A DNA stretch of 64,000 bases, taken from NCBI RefSeq assembly GCF_016862075.1, contig NZ_BOMG01000071.1:1-64000 (forward strand). Direction: 5' to 3'. Made by a program: the position numbers and the translations under genes. Below the pieces are notes generated by a model, which saw only the letters and a list, made by a program, of their open reading frames with translations, was not told where the DNA came from and ran no database searches. Shown here piece after piece: positions 16,535 through 25,509 of the stretch. The stretch is from Actinoplanes couchii (GTDB taxonomy: Bacteria; Actinomycetota; Actinomycetes; Mycobacteriales; Micromonosporaceae). Position 1 is the stretch's first letter; each line of letters begins with the position of its first letter.

Positions 16535-17764
16535 CTACAGCCGGGCAGGCTGATTGGCGGGTGCCGCCCGGTGCAGGACGGCTTCGAACCTCTCGAACAG
16601 CAGGTCGCGGGAGAACCGCTCGACGGCCAGCCGGTGCGCCGCGTCGCGGGCCTGCTGCAGCCACTGCTCGTCACGCAGGTGGACGGCCAGTTCGGCGCCG
16701 GCCTTCTCGGTGTCCTCCGGGTCCAGCACCAGGCCCGCGCCGGTCTCGGTGAGCAGGTCGGCCATCCAGCCGCCGTGGTTGATGGCGATCGGCCGGGACG
16801 CGGCCAGGGCGTCGAAGAACTTGTTGGCCGAGTTGTTCCAGAGCCCGGGGATCGGCCGGACCGTGCTGCTGGACATGGTGGCCGCGCCGAGGATCACCGG
16901 CAGCTCCGATTTGGGAACCTTCTCCCTCATGTGCACCACTTTGTCTTTTATGCCCAGCTTGGCCGCGAGCGCTTTTGTCGGTTCCCACTCCTTGCCGTGC
17001 CCGACGATCAGGAACCGCAGGTCCGGATCGACCAGGGAGGCGGTGTGCATGGCCCGGACCAGGTACTCCACGCCGTTCACCACACCCAGGGCGCCGGTGT
17101 AGACGAGCAGCGGGCGGTCGCCGAGCCAGTCGTGCCCGGCCCGGAAGGCGCGCACCCGCTCCGGGTCGACGGCGAACAGCTCCAGATCGGCGGCGTTCGG
17201 GATGACCGTGGTCGGGGTGCCCGGCCGGCGCGCGACGACCCCGTCGGCCATCCCGGGGGAGAGGGCGATCACCTCGCTGGCGTTGCGGTAGGCCCAGTTC
17301 GCCAGCCCGCCGGCGACCCCGCGCAGCACCGGGTTGCGCAGCGCGCCCATCTCGATCGGCACCTCGGGCCACAGGTCGCGGACCTCGAAGACGAACGGCA
17401 CCCGGCGCAGCTTCGCGGCGATCACCCCGGGCACCGCCACGGTCAGCGGGGTGCTGGTGGCGAAGACCAGGTCGGCCCGCAACCGGGCGGCTTTCGCGGC
17501 GGCCACCACCATGAACTCGGCGAACGCCCGGATGCGCCGGGCGAACGACATGTTGTTGTTGTACGGCACCCGGAACCAGTGCACGGTGATCCCGTCGTCG
17601 ACGGTGGTGCGCCAGCCCAGCTCCCGGGCGCCCGGGGTGATGTCGGTGGTGATCACGTCGACCGTGTGCCCGCGGGCGACCAGGCGGCGGGCCTGCTCGT
17701 ACGAGCGGATCCCGCCGGCCATGCCCGGGTTGCAGTAGTACTGGTGGATGTAGACGATCCGCAT
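16535..17764 (-). CDS. Glycosyltransferase family 4 (GT-B)
   Basis: 409 residues from the ATG at 17764, two bases after the aminotransferase stop. The acceptor half begins MRIVYIHQYYCNPGMAGGIRSYEQ, as in WbuB/WcaI-like GT4 enzymes. The donor half has YTGALGVVNGVEYLVRAM, and the usual EX7E region is replaced by NNSANKFFDALAASRPIAIN. It adds a sugar from a nucleotide donor to the lipid-linked repeat unit at the inner face of the membrane. It is the only glycosyltransferase in this operon, so a multi-sugar unit would need enzymes coded elsewhere. Confidence 0.88.
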   Translation of the reverse strand: MRIVYIHQYYCNPGMAGGIRSYEQARRLVARGHTVDVITTDITPGARELGWRTTVDDGITVHWFRVPYNNNMSFARRIRAFAEFMVVAAAKAARLRADLVFATSTPLTVAVPGVIAAKLRRVPFVFEVRDLWPEVPIEMGALRNPVLRGVAGGLANWAYRNASEVIALSPGMADGVVARRPGTPTTVIPNAADLELFAVDPERVRAFRAGHDWLGDRPLLVYTGALGVVNGVEYLVRAMHTASLVDPDLRFLIVGHGKEWEPTKALAAKLGIKDKVVHMREKVPKSELPVILGAATMSSSTVRPIPGLWNNSANKFFDALAASRPIAINHGGWMADLLTETGAGLVLDPEDTEKAGAELAVHLRDEQWLQQARDAAHRLAVERFSRDLLFERFEAVLHRAAPANQPARL

Positions 17765-17766
17765 GC

Positions 17767-18882
17767 TCAGGCCTCCAGCGCGGCACGGACCGCGTCCACG
17801 ACCCGGGACCGGTCGTGCTCGCTGAGGGCGGAACCGCTGGGCAGGCAGACACCCCGGCGGAAGACGTCGGCGGCGACCTCGCCACCGCGCATCACACAGT
17901 CCTGGAAGACCGGCTGCAGGTGCATCGGCTTCCACGCCGGGCGGGCCTCGATGTCCCGGCCGTTCAGCACCCCGAGGATCCGGTCGCGCTGCTTCTCGTC
18001 GGAGGCGAGCACACAGGTCAGCCAGTGGTTGGGGGTGCCGTACCCGGCGATCGGCATGAACTCGACACCGCTCAGCTCGGCCCGGTAGTACTCGAACGTG
18101 GCGGTCCGGGCCGCGATCATCTCCGGCAGCCGCTGCACCTGGCCCCGGCCGACGGCGGCGAGCAGGTTGCTCAGCCGGTAGTTGTAGCCGATGGTCCGGT
18201 GCTCGTAGTGCGGCACCGGCTCGCGGGCCTGGGTGGACAGGTGCCGGGCCTGCTTGGCGATCCGCCCGTCGTCGGTGACGAGCATCCCGCCGCCCCCGGT
18301 GGTGATGATCTTGTTGCCGTTGAAGGACAGCACCCCGGCCAGCCCGAACGACCCGGCCGGCCGATCGCGGTACGTCGCGCCGAGAGCCTCCGCGGCGTCC
18401 TCGATCAGCGGCACCCCGTACCTGTCGCAAGCGGCCAGCAGGCGGTCGTAGTCGGCACACTGGCCGTACATGTCGACCGCGATCACCGCCCGCGGCAGCC
18501 GGCCCTGCTCGGCCCGGACCCGCAGCTCCTCGGCCACCAGATCCGGGTCGATGTTCCAGCTCTCCGGGGTGCTGTCCACGAAGACCGGACGGGCGCCCAG
18601 GTAGACCACCGCGTTCGCGGTCGCGGCGAACGTGAACGACGGCACCAGCACGGTGTCGCCGCGCCGCACCCCGGCCCCGATCAGGGCCAGGTGCAGGGCT
18701 GCCGTCCCGCTGCTCAGCGCCACCGCGTGCCGGACACCGACCAGCTCGGCCACCTGCGCCTCGAACGCGTCCAGATCCGGGCCGACCGGGGCCACCCAGT
18801 TCGAGTCGAACGCCTTCAGCAGCAGCTTGCGTTCCAGATCGCTGACGTCCGGTGGGGAGAGCCAGATGCGTGTGTCAGTCAT
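17767..18882 (-). CDS. DegT/DnrJ/EryC1/StrS sugar aminotransferase
   Basis: 371 residues. The PLP lysine K191 lies in SFNGNKIITTGGGGM and the PLP-ring Asp in PLIEDAAEALGA. SSGTAALHLAL and YNYRLSNLLAAVG are further family signatures. It transfers an amino group from Glu to a keto-sugar nucleotide, as in PglE/WecE-type pathways, so the polymer probably contains a 4-amino sugar. This would fit FemAB-like or GNAT-fold enzymes acting on that amino group. It overlaps the deacetylase by 8 bp. Confidence 0.92.
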   Translation of the reverse strand: MTDTRIWLSPPDVSDLERKLLLKAFDSNWVAPVGPDLDAFEAQVAELVGVRHAVALSSGTAALHLALIGAGVRRGDTVLVPSFTFAATANAVVYLGARPVFVDSTPESWNIDPDLVAEELRVRAEQGRLPRAVIAVDMYGQCADYDRLLAACDRYGVPLIEDAAEALGATYRDRPAGSFGLAGVLSFNGNKIITTGGGGMLVTDDGRIAKQARHLSTQAREPVPHYEHRTIGYNYRLSNLLAAVGRGQVQRLPEMIAARTATFEYYRAELSGVEFMPIAGYGTPNHWLTCVLASDEKQRDRILGVLNGRDIEARPAWKPMHLQPVFQDCVMRGGEVAADVFRRGVCLPSGSALSEHDRSRVVDAVRAALEA

Positions 18883-19639
18883 GTACCCGCGTCCTCACGG
18901 CCATGATCGGCCAGGCCGGGTGCAGACCCTGCCGGCGGATCCACATCGGGGAGTCACCCGCGTGCATCGCTGCCCGCAGGGTGGTGGAGAAGCTGCGATA
19001 ACCCGCCTCGGCGGCCACCCGGACGTCGCGTTCGCGGAAATCCACGGCGGGATGCCCGTACGGCGCGGCGAAGTCCTTGATCTCCACCCCCAGCTCGTCC
19101 TCGATCTCGTGTTTCGAGCCGGTGATCTCCCGCGCCGCCTCGTCGTCGTCCTGGTCGGCGAGCCGGTGGTGGGTGATGGTGTGCGAACCGAAGTGGAACC
19201 CGGACGACACCAGGTCCCGGCAGTCCTGCCAGGACAGATTCCCGGGCTGCCCGACCATGCCGGAGGTCAGGAAGAACATCGCCGGGACCTTCATCTCCAG
19301 CAGCACCGGCGCGGCCACGTCCCGCCAGGTCGGGTGGGCGTCGTCGAAGGACAGACAGAAGACCGGCCCGGTGAGCGTGTTCTCCCCGGACAGGTAGCGC
19401 AGCGACTCGTCCCAGGTGACCATCGGGCCGATCCGCAGCAGCGCGCGCAGATGCCGGCGCAGGTCACCGGCGTACTCGGCGGGCACGTCGTGGTAGAAGG
19501 GGAAGTAGAGGCCCGGCGTGCTGGGCAGCCGCTTGCGCAGGCCGGCCGGCGCCAGGATGCGGCCCTGCAACCGGGGCCTGGCGCGCAGGCGGCTGCGCAG
19601 GCCCAACTCGTTCAGGCGTCGTTTGATCGCCGTCTGCAT
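18875..19639 (-). CDS. Polysaccharide deacetylase (NodB/CE4)
   Basis: 254 residues. Motif 1 is SFDDAHPT (D99, D100; the usual TFDDG has Ala in place of Gly), motif 2 is the metal-binding SHTITHH (H153, H157), and a later FAAPYGHPAVD gives the motif 3 Arg/Pro region with a variant residue. There is no clear signal peptide; a basic N-terminus precedes the domain. It removes N-acetyl groups from a sugar or polymer. It is the first gene of the EPS operon, with an AT-rich promoter region upstream. Confidence 0.85.
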   Translation of the reverse strand: MQTAIKRRLNELGLRSRLRARPRLQGRILAPAGLRKRLPSTPGLYFPFYHDVPAEYAGDLRRHLRALLRIGPMVTWDESLRYLSGENTLTGPVFCLSFDDAHPTWRDVAAPVLLEMKVPAMFFLTSGMVGQPGNLSWQDCRDLVSSGFHFGSHTITHHRLADQDDDEAAREITGSKHEIEDELGVEIKDFAAPYGHPAVDFRERDVRVAAEAGYRSFSTTLRAAMHAGDSPMWIRRQGLHPAWPIMAVRTRVHD

Positions 19640-19845
19640 GCGACCGGCACCCTCCCGCTAGAGAACAGTCCACGTGGTTCTCACCAACCCTCGCAAATGC
19701 GTGCCGGGTCCGGGAGTAGCAATTGTCATAAGGAATGCGAGTTTTATTCACTTCAATTAAAATGTAGCCGAACGGCTTCTTGCGGAATGCGTCCACAGTT
19801 GAGCATCATCGGCTCAGCGGCCCATATTCCGATCGGGGAACCCTC
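19640..19845. promoter_or_regulatory. AT-rich divergent promoter region of EPS operon and FemAB-like gene
   Basis: About 200 bp with much lower GC than the genes around it, notably 19715-19775 (CAATTGTCATAAGG, TTTTATTCACTTC, AATTAAAATG). TTGTCA at about 19726 could be a + strand -35 element and TTGAAG on the - strand another, but no -10 is convincing. It separates the ten-gene minus-strand operon from the plus-strand FemAB-like gene, so coordinated control is likely. Confidence 0.5.
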
Positions 19846-20871
19846 ATGCTGCGACTGCACCGGGTCGAGCCGGCCGCCGCCCTCTGGGCCGAGCGCGCGA
19901 CGTACCCGGACCGGCTGATCTTCCACACACCCGAGTGGCTGAACTTCGTGGCCGAGTGCCAGCGGGCCGAGCCCCTGCTCGCCACGGTGACCGACTCGGG
20001 TCAGGTCGTCGGGCACTTCACCGGCCTGCTGAGCAGGCGGTTCGGCATGCGGATCCTGGGCAGCCCGATGGCCGGCTGGACCACGTCCTACCCGGGCTTC
20101 ACCCTCCGGCCGGAGATCTCCCGGCGGGCCGCCCTGCAGGCGCTGATGCCGTTCGCCTTCCACGACGCCGGCGCCGCCCACCTGGAGATCCGCGACCGTG
20201 GGCTGACCGCCGCCGATCTGGGCGGACTCGGGCTGCGCTGGGAACCCGCGCCGACCGCGGTGATCGACCTGAATCCGGACGAGGACACTCTCCTCGGCGC
20301 CATGGCGAGTGCCTGCCGGCGGAACATCCGGAAAGCTGAGAAGTCCGGTGTCGTCATCGAACAGACGAGTACCGATCTCACATTCGCCGACGATTTCTAC
20401 GACCAATTACGGGACGTATTCGCCAAACAGAATCTCGTACCCACGTATTCGGTGGAAAGGGTTCGGTCGTTGATCCGTCACCTCGGGCCCGCCGGGAGGC
20501 TGCTGCTCCTGCGGGCCCGGGACGGCGACGGCCGGTGCATCGCCACCGCGGTGCTGCCCTGGTACCACCGGACCATGTACTTCTGGGGCGGCGCCAGCTA
20601 CCGCGAACACCAGCACCTGCGCCCCAACGAGGCACTCATCTGGCACGCGATGCGGTGGGCCCGGGAGCACGGCGTCACCGAGTTCGACTTCGTCGGCGGC
20701 AACAGTTACAAACAGAAGTACGGCACCACCGAGGTCGCCGTCCCCTGGGCCCGCCGTTCCCGCTCACCGATCGTCGCCCACCTGCGCGACGCCGCCAAAC
20801 ACGGTTTCGCCCTCCGCCAGCGCACGGTGGCCCGGTTCTCCGCCGGTGCTCCGAGGTCGACGGTGTCGTAG
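19846..20871 (+). CDS. FemAB-like / GNAT-fold transferase
   Basis: 341 residues from the ATG at 19846, which has GGGGAA at the right distance. An upstream in-frame ATG at 19780 lacks a binding site. Blocks SACRRNIRKAEKSGVVIEQ, YFWGGASYREHQHLRPNEAL and FDFVGGNSYKQKYGTTEV match the C-terminal half of FemAB/CelD-type transferases. The basic RRNIRKAEKSG loop parallels that of the two genes in the operon. It is the third such enzyme in 12 kb and is divergent from the EPS operon. Confidence 0.8.
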   Translation: MLRLHRVEPAAALWAERATYPDRLIFHTPEWLNFVAECQRAEPLLATVTDSGQVVGHFTGLLSRRFGMRILGSPMAGWTTSYPGFTLRPEISRRAALQALMPFAFHDAGAAHLEIRDRGLTAADLGGLGLRWEPAPTAVIDLNPDEDTLLGAMASACRRNIRKAEKSGVVIEQTSTDLTFADDFYDQLRDVFAKQNLVPTYSVERVRSLIRHLGPAGRLLLLRARDGDGRCIATAVLPWYHRTMYFWGGASYREHQHLRPNEALIWHAMRWAREHGVTEFDFVGGNSYKQKYGTTEVAVPWARRSRSPIVAHLRDAAKHGFALRQRTVARFSAGAPRSTVS

Positions 20872-20947
20872 TCGACGGCGTCCAGCGACCCGGTCATCGT
20901 CTCGCGGACCACCGCGTCGTCCGGCCGGATTCCGCGGTCCGTTCCTC

Positions 20948-22852
20948 TCACTCTCCGCCGGCGCCGGGAATACCGGCCGGGACCGGCACCTCCCACATCC
21001 CGCCGGACGCCTGGGTGATCAGGATCGACGTCTCGCCGGGCGTCCAGCGCAGCACCGAGGACCAGTCCGGGGCGGTGTCCACCGGCACCTCGTGGGCGAG
21101 CGTGCCGGCCCGTAGATCCCACAGCCGGATCGCGTCGGCGTGCCCGGTGGTCAGCAGGCCGCCGGACGACATGCACGACTCGCCCCGCACCAGCGGGATG
21201 ACGATGTCTTCGTGCCGGCGGGCCCGCGCGGCGATGTCACTGATCCGCAGGGTGGTGGAGTCCCGGTGGTTGTCCACGTGCACCACCAGTGCGTGGTCCG
21301 GGGTGATGTACACGGCCGGGCGCGGGGCCGGGTACTCGTACCCGCCGACGTCCTTGAATCTTTTGATCTCGTGGTTCCGGAAGCCGCTCTCCCAGCGCAG
21401 ATCGACGGTCGCCGACCCCGGCGTGTACGCGAACCAGGCCCGGAACGTCCGGGCCGCCTTCGCCTTGGCGCGGACCTCGAGCGTCCGGGCGTCGAGGCGG
21501 TAGAGCATGCCGTTGCGGTAGCCCTTCGAACAGGCGGCCAGCACCTCACCCCGATCGGGCAGCGCCACGACCGCGATGACGTCGCCGTCCAGCGGTTCGC
21601 TGCGGGCCGCCGGCCCCGCCTCCCGGGTCGTGTCGAAGCGCAGCAGGCGGTCACGGTCGCCGACGAACAGCGTGTCGCCGTCGAGGGCGACACCGTGCTG
21701 GCGGGCGATCCCCGGCATATCGGCGAACAGGGTGCTGAACAGCGGCGACGGGTCGCCGCGCCGCCAGACGCAGGCCCGTCCGTCGGCGCTCGTCGTGGCG
21801 AACCGGTCACCGTCGAACGCGACACCGAGGACCGGCCGGGAGTGGCCGTCGCCCAGCTCGGGAACCCCGGTCGCACCCCGCCGGAACAGCATCGGGCGGG
21901 AGTCGCGGCCACTGCCGACGATGGTGTCGCCGACCGCCGACAGGGCGTTCACGTACCCCCGGTGCGTCCAGGTGTGCACCACCGCGCCGGTCGCCGGGTC
22001 CAGTTCCCGGCAGTCGTGGAACCGGGAGGACAGGATGCGGTCGCCGTGCACCAGCGCCGGGCCGTACGCCGGGATCTGCCAGTCGGCGGCGCCGGTCACC
22101 GGGTCGACCGAGGCGATCGCCGCCTGCTCCGCGACGACGATCAGCCGCCCCGACGGGGTGAACCCGGCCAGCGACGTGCCCCGGTCCGTCTTCTCCGGGG
22201 TGACCCACAGGGCGGTGGCCTTCGGCTTCGCCGTGTCCAGCCGCCACCCGAACACCCGGGGACCGGCCGCCGCCACGATCATGTCGTTGCCGGCGGAGAT
22301 CAGCACCGCGGTGACCGGTGCGCGCGGCCCGGTCAGGGTGTGCCGGACCGTCCCGGACGCCACGTCCACGACCAGCACGTTCCCGCTGCGGCCCTTGTCG
22401 GTGCCGACCACGGCGAGCGTTCCGTCGGCGGACACCACCAGGTCCGTCCCCTTCGCCGGCAGGTCGATCCGGCGGGTGACACCGTCCACGACCAGCGCCA
22501 GGGCGTGCGGTTCCGCGGTCAGCGCCGCGACCGTCGCGCCACCCAGGGCGATCCGGGAGACCGGGCCACCCGCGCCGAACTCGTCCACCGGGGTGAGCCC
22601 CGGCAGCCCGAGCAGCACGATCGTCTCCGGCCGGTCCACGGTGGCCATCGCCACGACGTCACCGTGCACGGCCACCGTCCGGGCCGGCGGCCCCGCGGTG
22701 ACCTCGCCGGTGGTGGCGTCGATCAGGTCGAGCCGCCCGTACCCGACGTTCAGAATCGTCCGCCCGTCCGTCCCGGCGGCGGGCCGGCCCATCCCGCCGC
22801 TGCTCCGGAATGCTGCCGACCCGTACCCGATGACGCCGTTCCCCTCGGTCAT
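20948..22852 (-). CDS. Beta-propeller (WD40/PQQ-like) protein
   Basis: 634 residues from the ATG at 22852 (MTEGNGVIGYG). The whole chain is built of short beta-blade repeats with GD/SADG turns, e.g. LVVSADGTLAVVGT, VLGVAFDGDRFATTSADGRACVWRRG and TTGHADAIRLWDL. There is no signal peptide or membrane helix, so it is cytoplasmic. It probably acts as a scaffold or sensor. It is convergent with the FemAB-like gene and divergent from the zinc-ribbon gene, with the NACHT protein next door; NACHT or STAND ATPases and WD40 propellers are often partners, but here they are separate genes in different units. Confidence 0.75.
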   Translation of the reverse strand: MTEGNGVIGYGSAAFRSSGGMGRPAAGTDGRTILNVGYGRLDLIDATTGEVTAGPPARTVAVHGDVVAMATVDRPETIVLLGLPGLTPVDEFGAGGPVSRIALGGATVAALTAEPHALALVVDGVTRRIDLPAKGTDLVVSADGTLAVVGTDKGRSGNVLVVDVASGTVRHTLTGPRAPVTAVLISAGNDMIVAAAGPRVFGWRLDTAKPKATALWVTPEKTDRGTSLAGFTPSGRLIVVAEQAAIASVDPVTGAADWQIPAYGPALVHGDRILSSRFHDCRELDPATGAVVHTWTHRGYVNALSAVGDTIVGSGRDSRPMLFRRGATGVPELGDGHSRPVLGVAFDGDRFATTSADGRACVWRRGDPSPLFSTLFADMPGIARQHGVALDGDTLFVGDRDRLLRFDTTREAGPAARSEPLDGDVIAVVALPDRGEVLAACSKGYRNGMLYRLDARTLEVRAKAKAARTFRAWFAYTPGSATVDLRWESGFRNHEIKRFKDVGGYEYPAPRPAVYITPDHALVVHVDNHRDSTTLRISDIAARARRHEDIVIPLVRGESCMSSGGLLTTGHADAIRLWDLRAGTLAHEVPVDTAPDWSSVLRWTPGETSILITQASGGMWEVPVPAGIPGAGGE

Positions 22853-22951
22853 CGCAAGATCAAAACATCTGTCAGGTGGCCGCGGACGCCCGGGTTCGAG
22901 CCGGGCTGGTGCGGGAATGGGATCCTGGAACAGGGAGAGGGAGGCACGGCG

Positions 22952-23179
22952 ATGTTTCTGTTGTTCGGGGTCCGGAGCAAGGACCACCTGGCCGGTACGC
23001 GGGTGATGAACTGCGAGGTCTGCGGTTGGCAGGCCCCCCAGCAGATCCTCAAACGCACCACGAAGTTCACACTCTTCTTCATCCCACTGTTCCCGGTGAA
23101 GCCGAGCTCCTACTACATGGTGTGCGGCCACTGCCAGGGCTTCCGCAAGGCCGACCCCCACCTCCTCAGCGTCGCCTGA
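22952..23179 (+). CDS. Small zinc-ribbon protein
   Basis: 75 residues. GGGAGAGGGAGG precedes the ATG. Two CxxC pairs, CEVCG (about 21-25) and CGHCQG (about 57-62), flank a hydrophobic stretch TLFFIPLFPVKPSSYYMV, the pattern of zinc-ribbon 15 family proteins. The stretch between the pairs may dip into or lie on the membrane. Function is not known. It is convergent with the NACHT gene, overlapping by 14 bp. Confidence 0.8.
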   Translation: MFLLFGVRSKDHLAGTRVMNCEVCGWQAPQQILKRTTKFTLFFIPLFPVKPSSYYMVCGHCQGFRKADPHLLSVA

Positions 23180-25328
23180 CGGGCCGCCGGGCGGTCGTCT
23201 CACGCAGGGCCAGGGCGCCCTGTAACCGGACGTGCCGGAATTGGTAGGCGGGGCCGGCCCGGCGCAGCACCCCACGATCGTGGGCGTCGTCGAGGAAGTC
23301 CAGGACACGCCAGGGGGCCAAGCCGTGGCTGACCAGCCACAGGCGGGCCCAGGTGAAGCGGAGCCACGCCGAGCCGGCGCCACTGGTCAGCCCGATCAGC
23401 GGTCCGAGCAGCAGAGCCCACTGCACCGCCACCCCCAGCGGGCTGGCCGGCAGCGAATCGGACGCCTGGTTCAACAGAGTGAGCACCAGGAACCAGGTCA
23501 CCCCGACGGCGCCGGTGGCGATTGCCGTGGTCACCAGGAAAGCCGCGCGATCGGCTCGCAACGACGCCCGTGATCCGGCCGGGCGGCCGGGGTCGGCGGT
23601 GATGCCGATGCCCTCGACGAGGAAGCCCACCGTTCCGGCCAGGACCCCGCCGATCAGGCAGAGGCCGAGCTGGATGCCGACGGTGACTATGGCGATCTCC
23701 ACCGCGGTCTGCAGCAGGCCGGTGCCGGTGGACGAGGCGCTGATCAGGTTGACCAGCAGGATGAGCAGGATCAGCGGGGCAGCCAGGAGAGCGAAGCCGC
23801 TGCCGACGGCGAACCCACGGAGGAACGACGACGGGCGGAGGTGGACCCGGGACGGCTGCCCGTCGGAAAGGCCCATGACGATGCCGATGACCGGGCCGAG
23901 AAGGAGGGCGAGCGCGGCGACCCCCCAGAGCCGGGCCGGGGAGAGCCCGAACGCGAGAAGCGCGAAGGTGGCCACCAGCGTGATACCGGCGACGACCCGC
24001 CGACGGTACCCGCCGGGGACGGTGTGGGTCAGTTGCCACCAGGTCAGCTCGCGGGTTCGGTGGCGGCTCAGGTGGCCGGCGAGGAACGCCAGCCAGCGCT
24101 GGGCGTCCTCCGGCGAACAGGGCCGCCGCCGGGGCGGGTCGCCGTCGGTGTGGGCGTAGAGAGCCGGCACGTAACCGGTCAGCAGGTGCTGTTCGAGCGT
24201 GTCCGGGTCGGTGCGCAGCAGATCGGACGGATCGGTGCCGGGTTCGCGGTAGACGACCCGGGCCAGGTGGACCATCAGCGGGGTGGAGAACACCCGGGCG
24301 AGCGGCCCGTGCGGGTGCTCGGTCAGGTGCCGGGTGACCGGTTCCCAGCGGTGGCGGCCACGTTCGCCCTGACCGGCGGGCAGGTATCCGGCGGCTTCGG
24401 CGTGGGTGACCGGCTCCAGTTCGACGACCGCGGCCCGGGCCAGCACCGCCCCGACCTGGCCGATGATCTCCTGGTACTCCTCGGCGCGGCAGGTGACCAC
24501 GATCGGGCGGCTCTCCGACAGGTAGTTGTTCAGCCGGGTCACCGCGAGCGGGATCTGGTCACGGGTGACCTCGTCCAGGCCGTCCAGCACCGGGACGACC
24601 AGGCCGGAGGCGAGCAGGCGGGACACCGCACCGGGACCGAAGTGCTCTTCCGACGCCAGCGGGGGATAGGCGCCGGTGATCTCCCTGATCAGCCAGTCCT
24701 GGAGGCTCTGCTCCTCGGGATGCCACATGGAGAGGCTGAGCAGCACCGGTACCGGTTCGTCCGGCTTGCGGCCGGCGAGCAGTTCGCGGACCAGCAGGAC
24801 GGCCAGGGAGGTCTTGCCCGCGCCGGGCGCCCCGATCACCACCAGCCGCCGGGCCGGGAGACCGCGGAGAGCGGCGGCAACCTCGGTGACATCGCCGTGC
24901 AGCTTGAGCCGGGTGGCCCGGCCGGCGGTCCAAGCGGGTCCGAGCACGTCCGCCGCGGAGGCGGACACCTCGCGGCCGGTGGAGGCCCAGCTCACCCGCA
25001 GCGGGTCGGGTTGGGCCAGGCCGCGGATCCGGGCCTCGTGGTTCCACTGCTGGGCGACGAGGTCGCCGAGTTCCGCGACGGCAGCGGTGAGTAACTGACG
25101 GTGCTCGGAAGCCAGCGGCCGACGGCTCTGTCGAGCAGTCACCGCGGTGACCAGAAGACCGATGACGGAAATGATCAGCGCGGCCACGCTGGCGCGTTGA
25201 TCGGCATTTTCCAGTCGTTTCTCGGAGTGGTCGGTCAAATACAGATAGATGAAGATGGTGGAGATCAAAAGTGTGCAGCTACCAGCGACGACGGGTATAG
25301 ATCGCCACTTCTCGGCGAGTCTTTGCAT
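23166..25328 (-). CDS. Membrane NACHT-type STAND NTPase
   Basis: About 720 residues from the ATG at 25328. A TTG 15 bp upstream is also open but falls within a TTGACA promoter-like stretch. Two N-terminal membrane helices (about 15-32 and 45-62) precede a NACHT ATPase with Walker A GAPGAGKTS, Walker B VVPVLDGLDEV and a sensor stretch VVTCRAEEY. A PLMVHLARVVYRE helical block follows, then at least six more membrane helices and a short C-terminal basic tail. This plan occurs in actinobacterial predicted signalling or defence NTPases; the output domain here would be the membrane bundle. Function is unknown. Confidence 0.8.
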   Translation of the reverse strand: MQRLAEKWRSIPVVAGSCTLLISTIFIYLYLTDHSEKRLENADQRASVAALIISVIGLLVTAVTARQSRRPLASEHRQLLTAAVAELGDLVAQQWNHEARIRGLAQPDPLRVSWASTGREVSASAADVLGPAWTAGRATRLKLHGDVTEVAAALRGLPARRLVVIGAPGAGKTSLAVLLVRELLAGRKPDEPVPVLLSLSMWHPEEQSLQDWLIREITGAYPPLASEEHFGPGAVSRLLASGLVVPVLDGLDEVTRDQIPLAVTRLNNYLSESRPIVVTCRAEEYQEIIGQVGAVLARAAVVELEPVTHAEAAGYLPAGQGERGRHRWEPVTRHLTEHPHGPLARVFSTPLMVHLARVVYREPGTDPSDLLRTDPDTLEQHLLTGYVPALYAHTDGDPPRRRPCSPEDAQRWLAFLAGHLSRHRTRELTWWQLTHTVPGGYRRRVVAGITLVATFALLAFGLSPARLWGVAALALLLGPVIGIVMGLSDGQPSRVHLRPSSFLRGFAVGSGFALLAAPLILLILLVNLISASSTGTGLLQTAVEIAIVTVGIQLGLCLIGGVLAGTVGFLVEGIGITADPGRPAGSRASLRADRAAFLVTTAIATGAVGVTWFLVLTLLNQASDSLPASPLGVAVQWALLLGPLIGLTSGAGSAWLRFTWARLWLVSHGLAPWRVLDFLDDAHDRGVLRRAGPAYQFRHVRLQGALALRETTARRPVRRR

Positions 25329-25412
25329 TTGCCTATGATGCAACTGTCAATTGATCTCCGTAATCGGGGTGGCCATCCTGAGAATCATTCGCTAAATGAC
25401 CGTAGGGGGCAG
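25329..25412 (-). promoter_or_regulatory. AT-rich promoter region of NACHT gene
   Basis: On the minus strand, TTGACA (about 25347-25352) gives a consensus -35 just upstream of the NACHT gene, in a stretch that is markedly AT-rich. If it works as a promoter, the start of translation lies further into the gene than the first ATG, since a -10 would fall near codon 5-10. The assignment is uncertain. Confidence 0.3.
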
Positions 25413-25485
25413 AATTCCATCGAGGGTTCGCTCTACAGGATGACACCGGATCGTTTACTCACGGTTACGGTTTGGCGGAGGCGTG
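25413..25485 (-). pseudogene. Relic of a glycerol kinase gene tail
   Basis: Read on the minus strand, this stretch gives RNRE, a stop, then TIRCHPVERTLDGI. It aligns without gaps to the intact glycerol kinase end RQTEYTNWRRAVERTFDWI at 26284-26355. DNA identity is about 19 of 25 bases over the best part, with weaker match beyond. It looks like a decayed copy of the end of glpK, about 0.8 kb downstream of the real one. Confidence 0.5.
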
Positions 25486-25509
25486 GCCGTCGAGGGGTGG
25501 GGCGTCCGG

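Noticed and set aside
22885..22920. tRNA-like T-loop sequence GGTTCGAGCC
   Set aside because: No acceptor, D or anticodon arm can be built around it, and it lies directly before a protein gene with a good binding site.
20948..23383. Longer N-terminus for the beta-propeller protein
   Set aside because: The additional 177 residues lie antisense to the zinc-ribbon gene and in the NACHT gene's shadow frame, and have no blade-like pattern.
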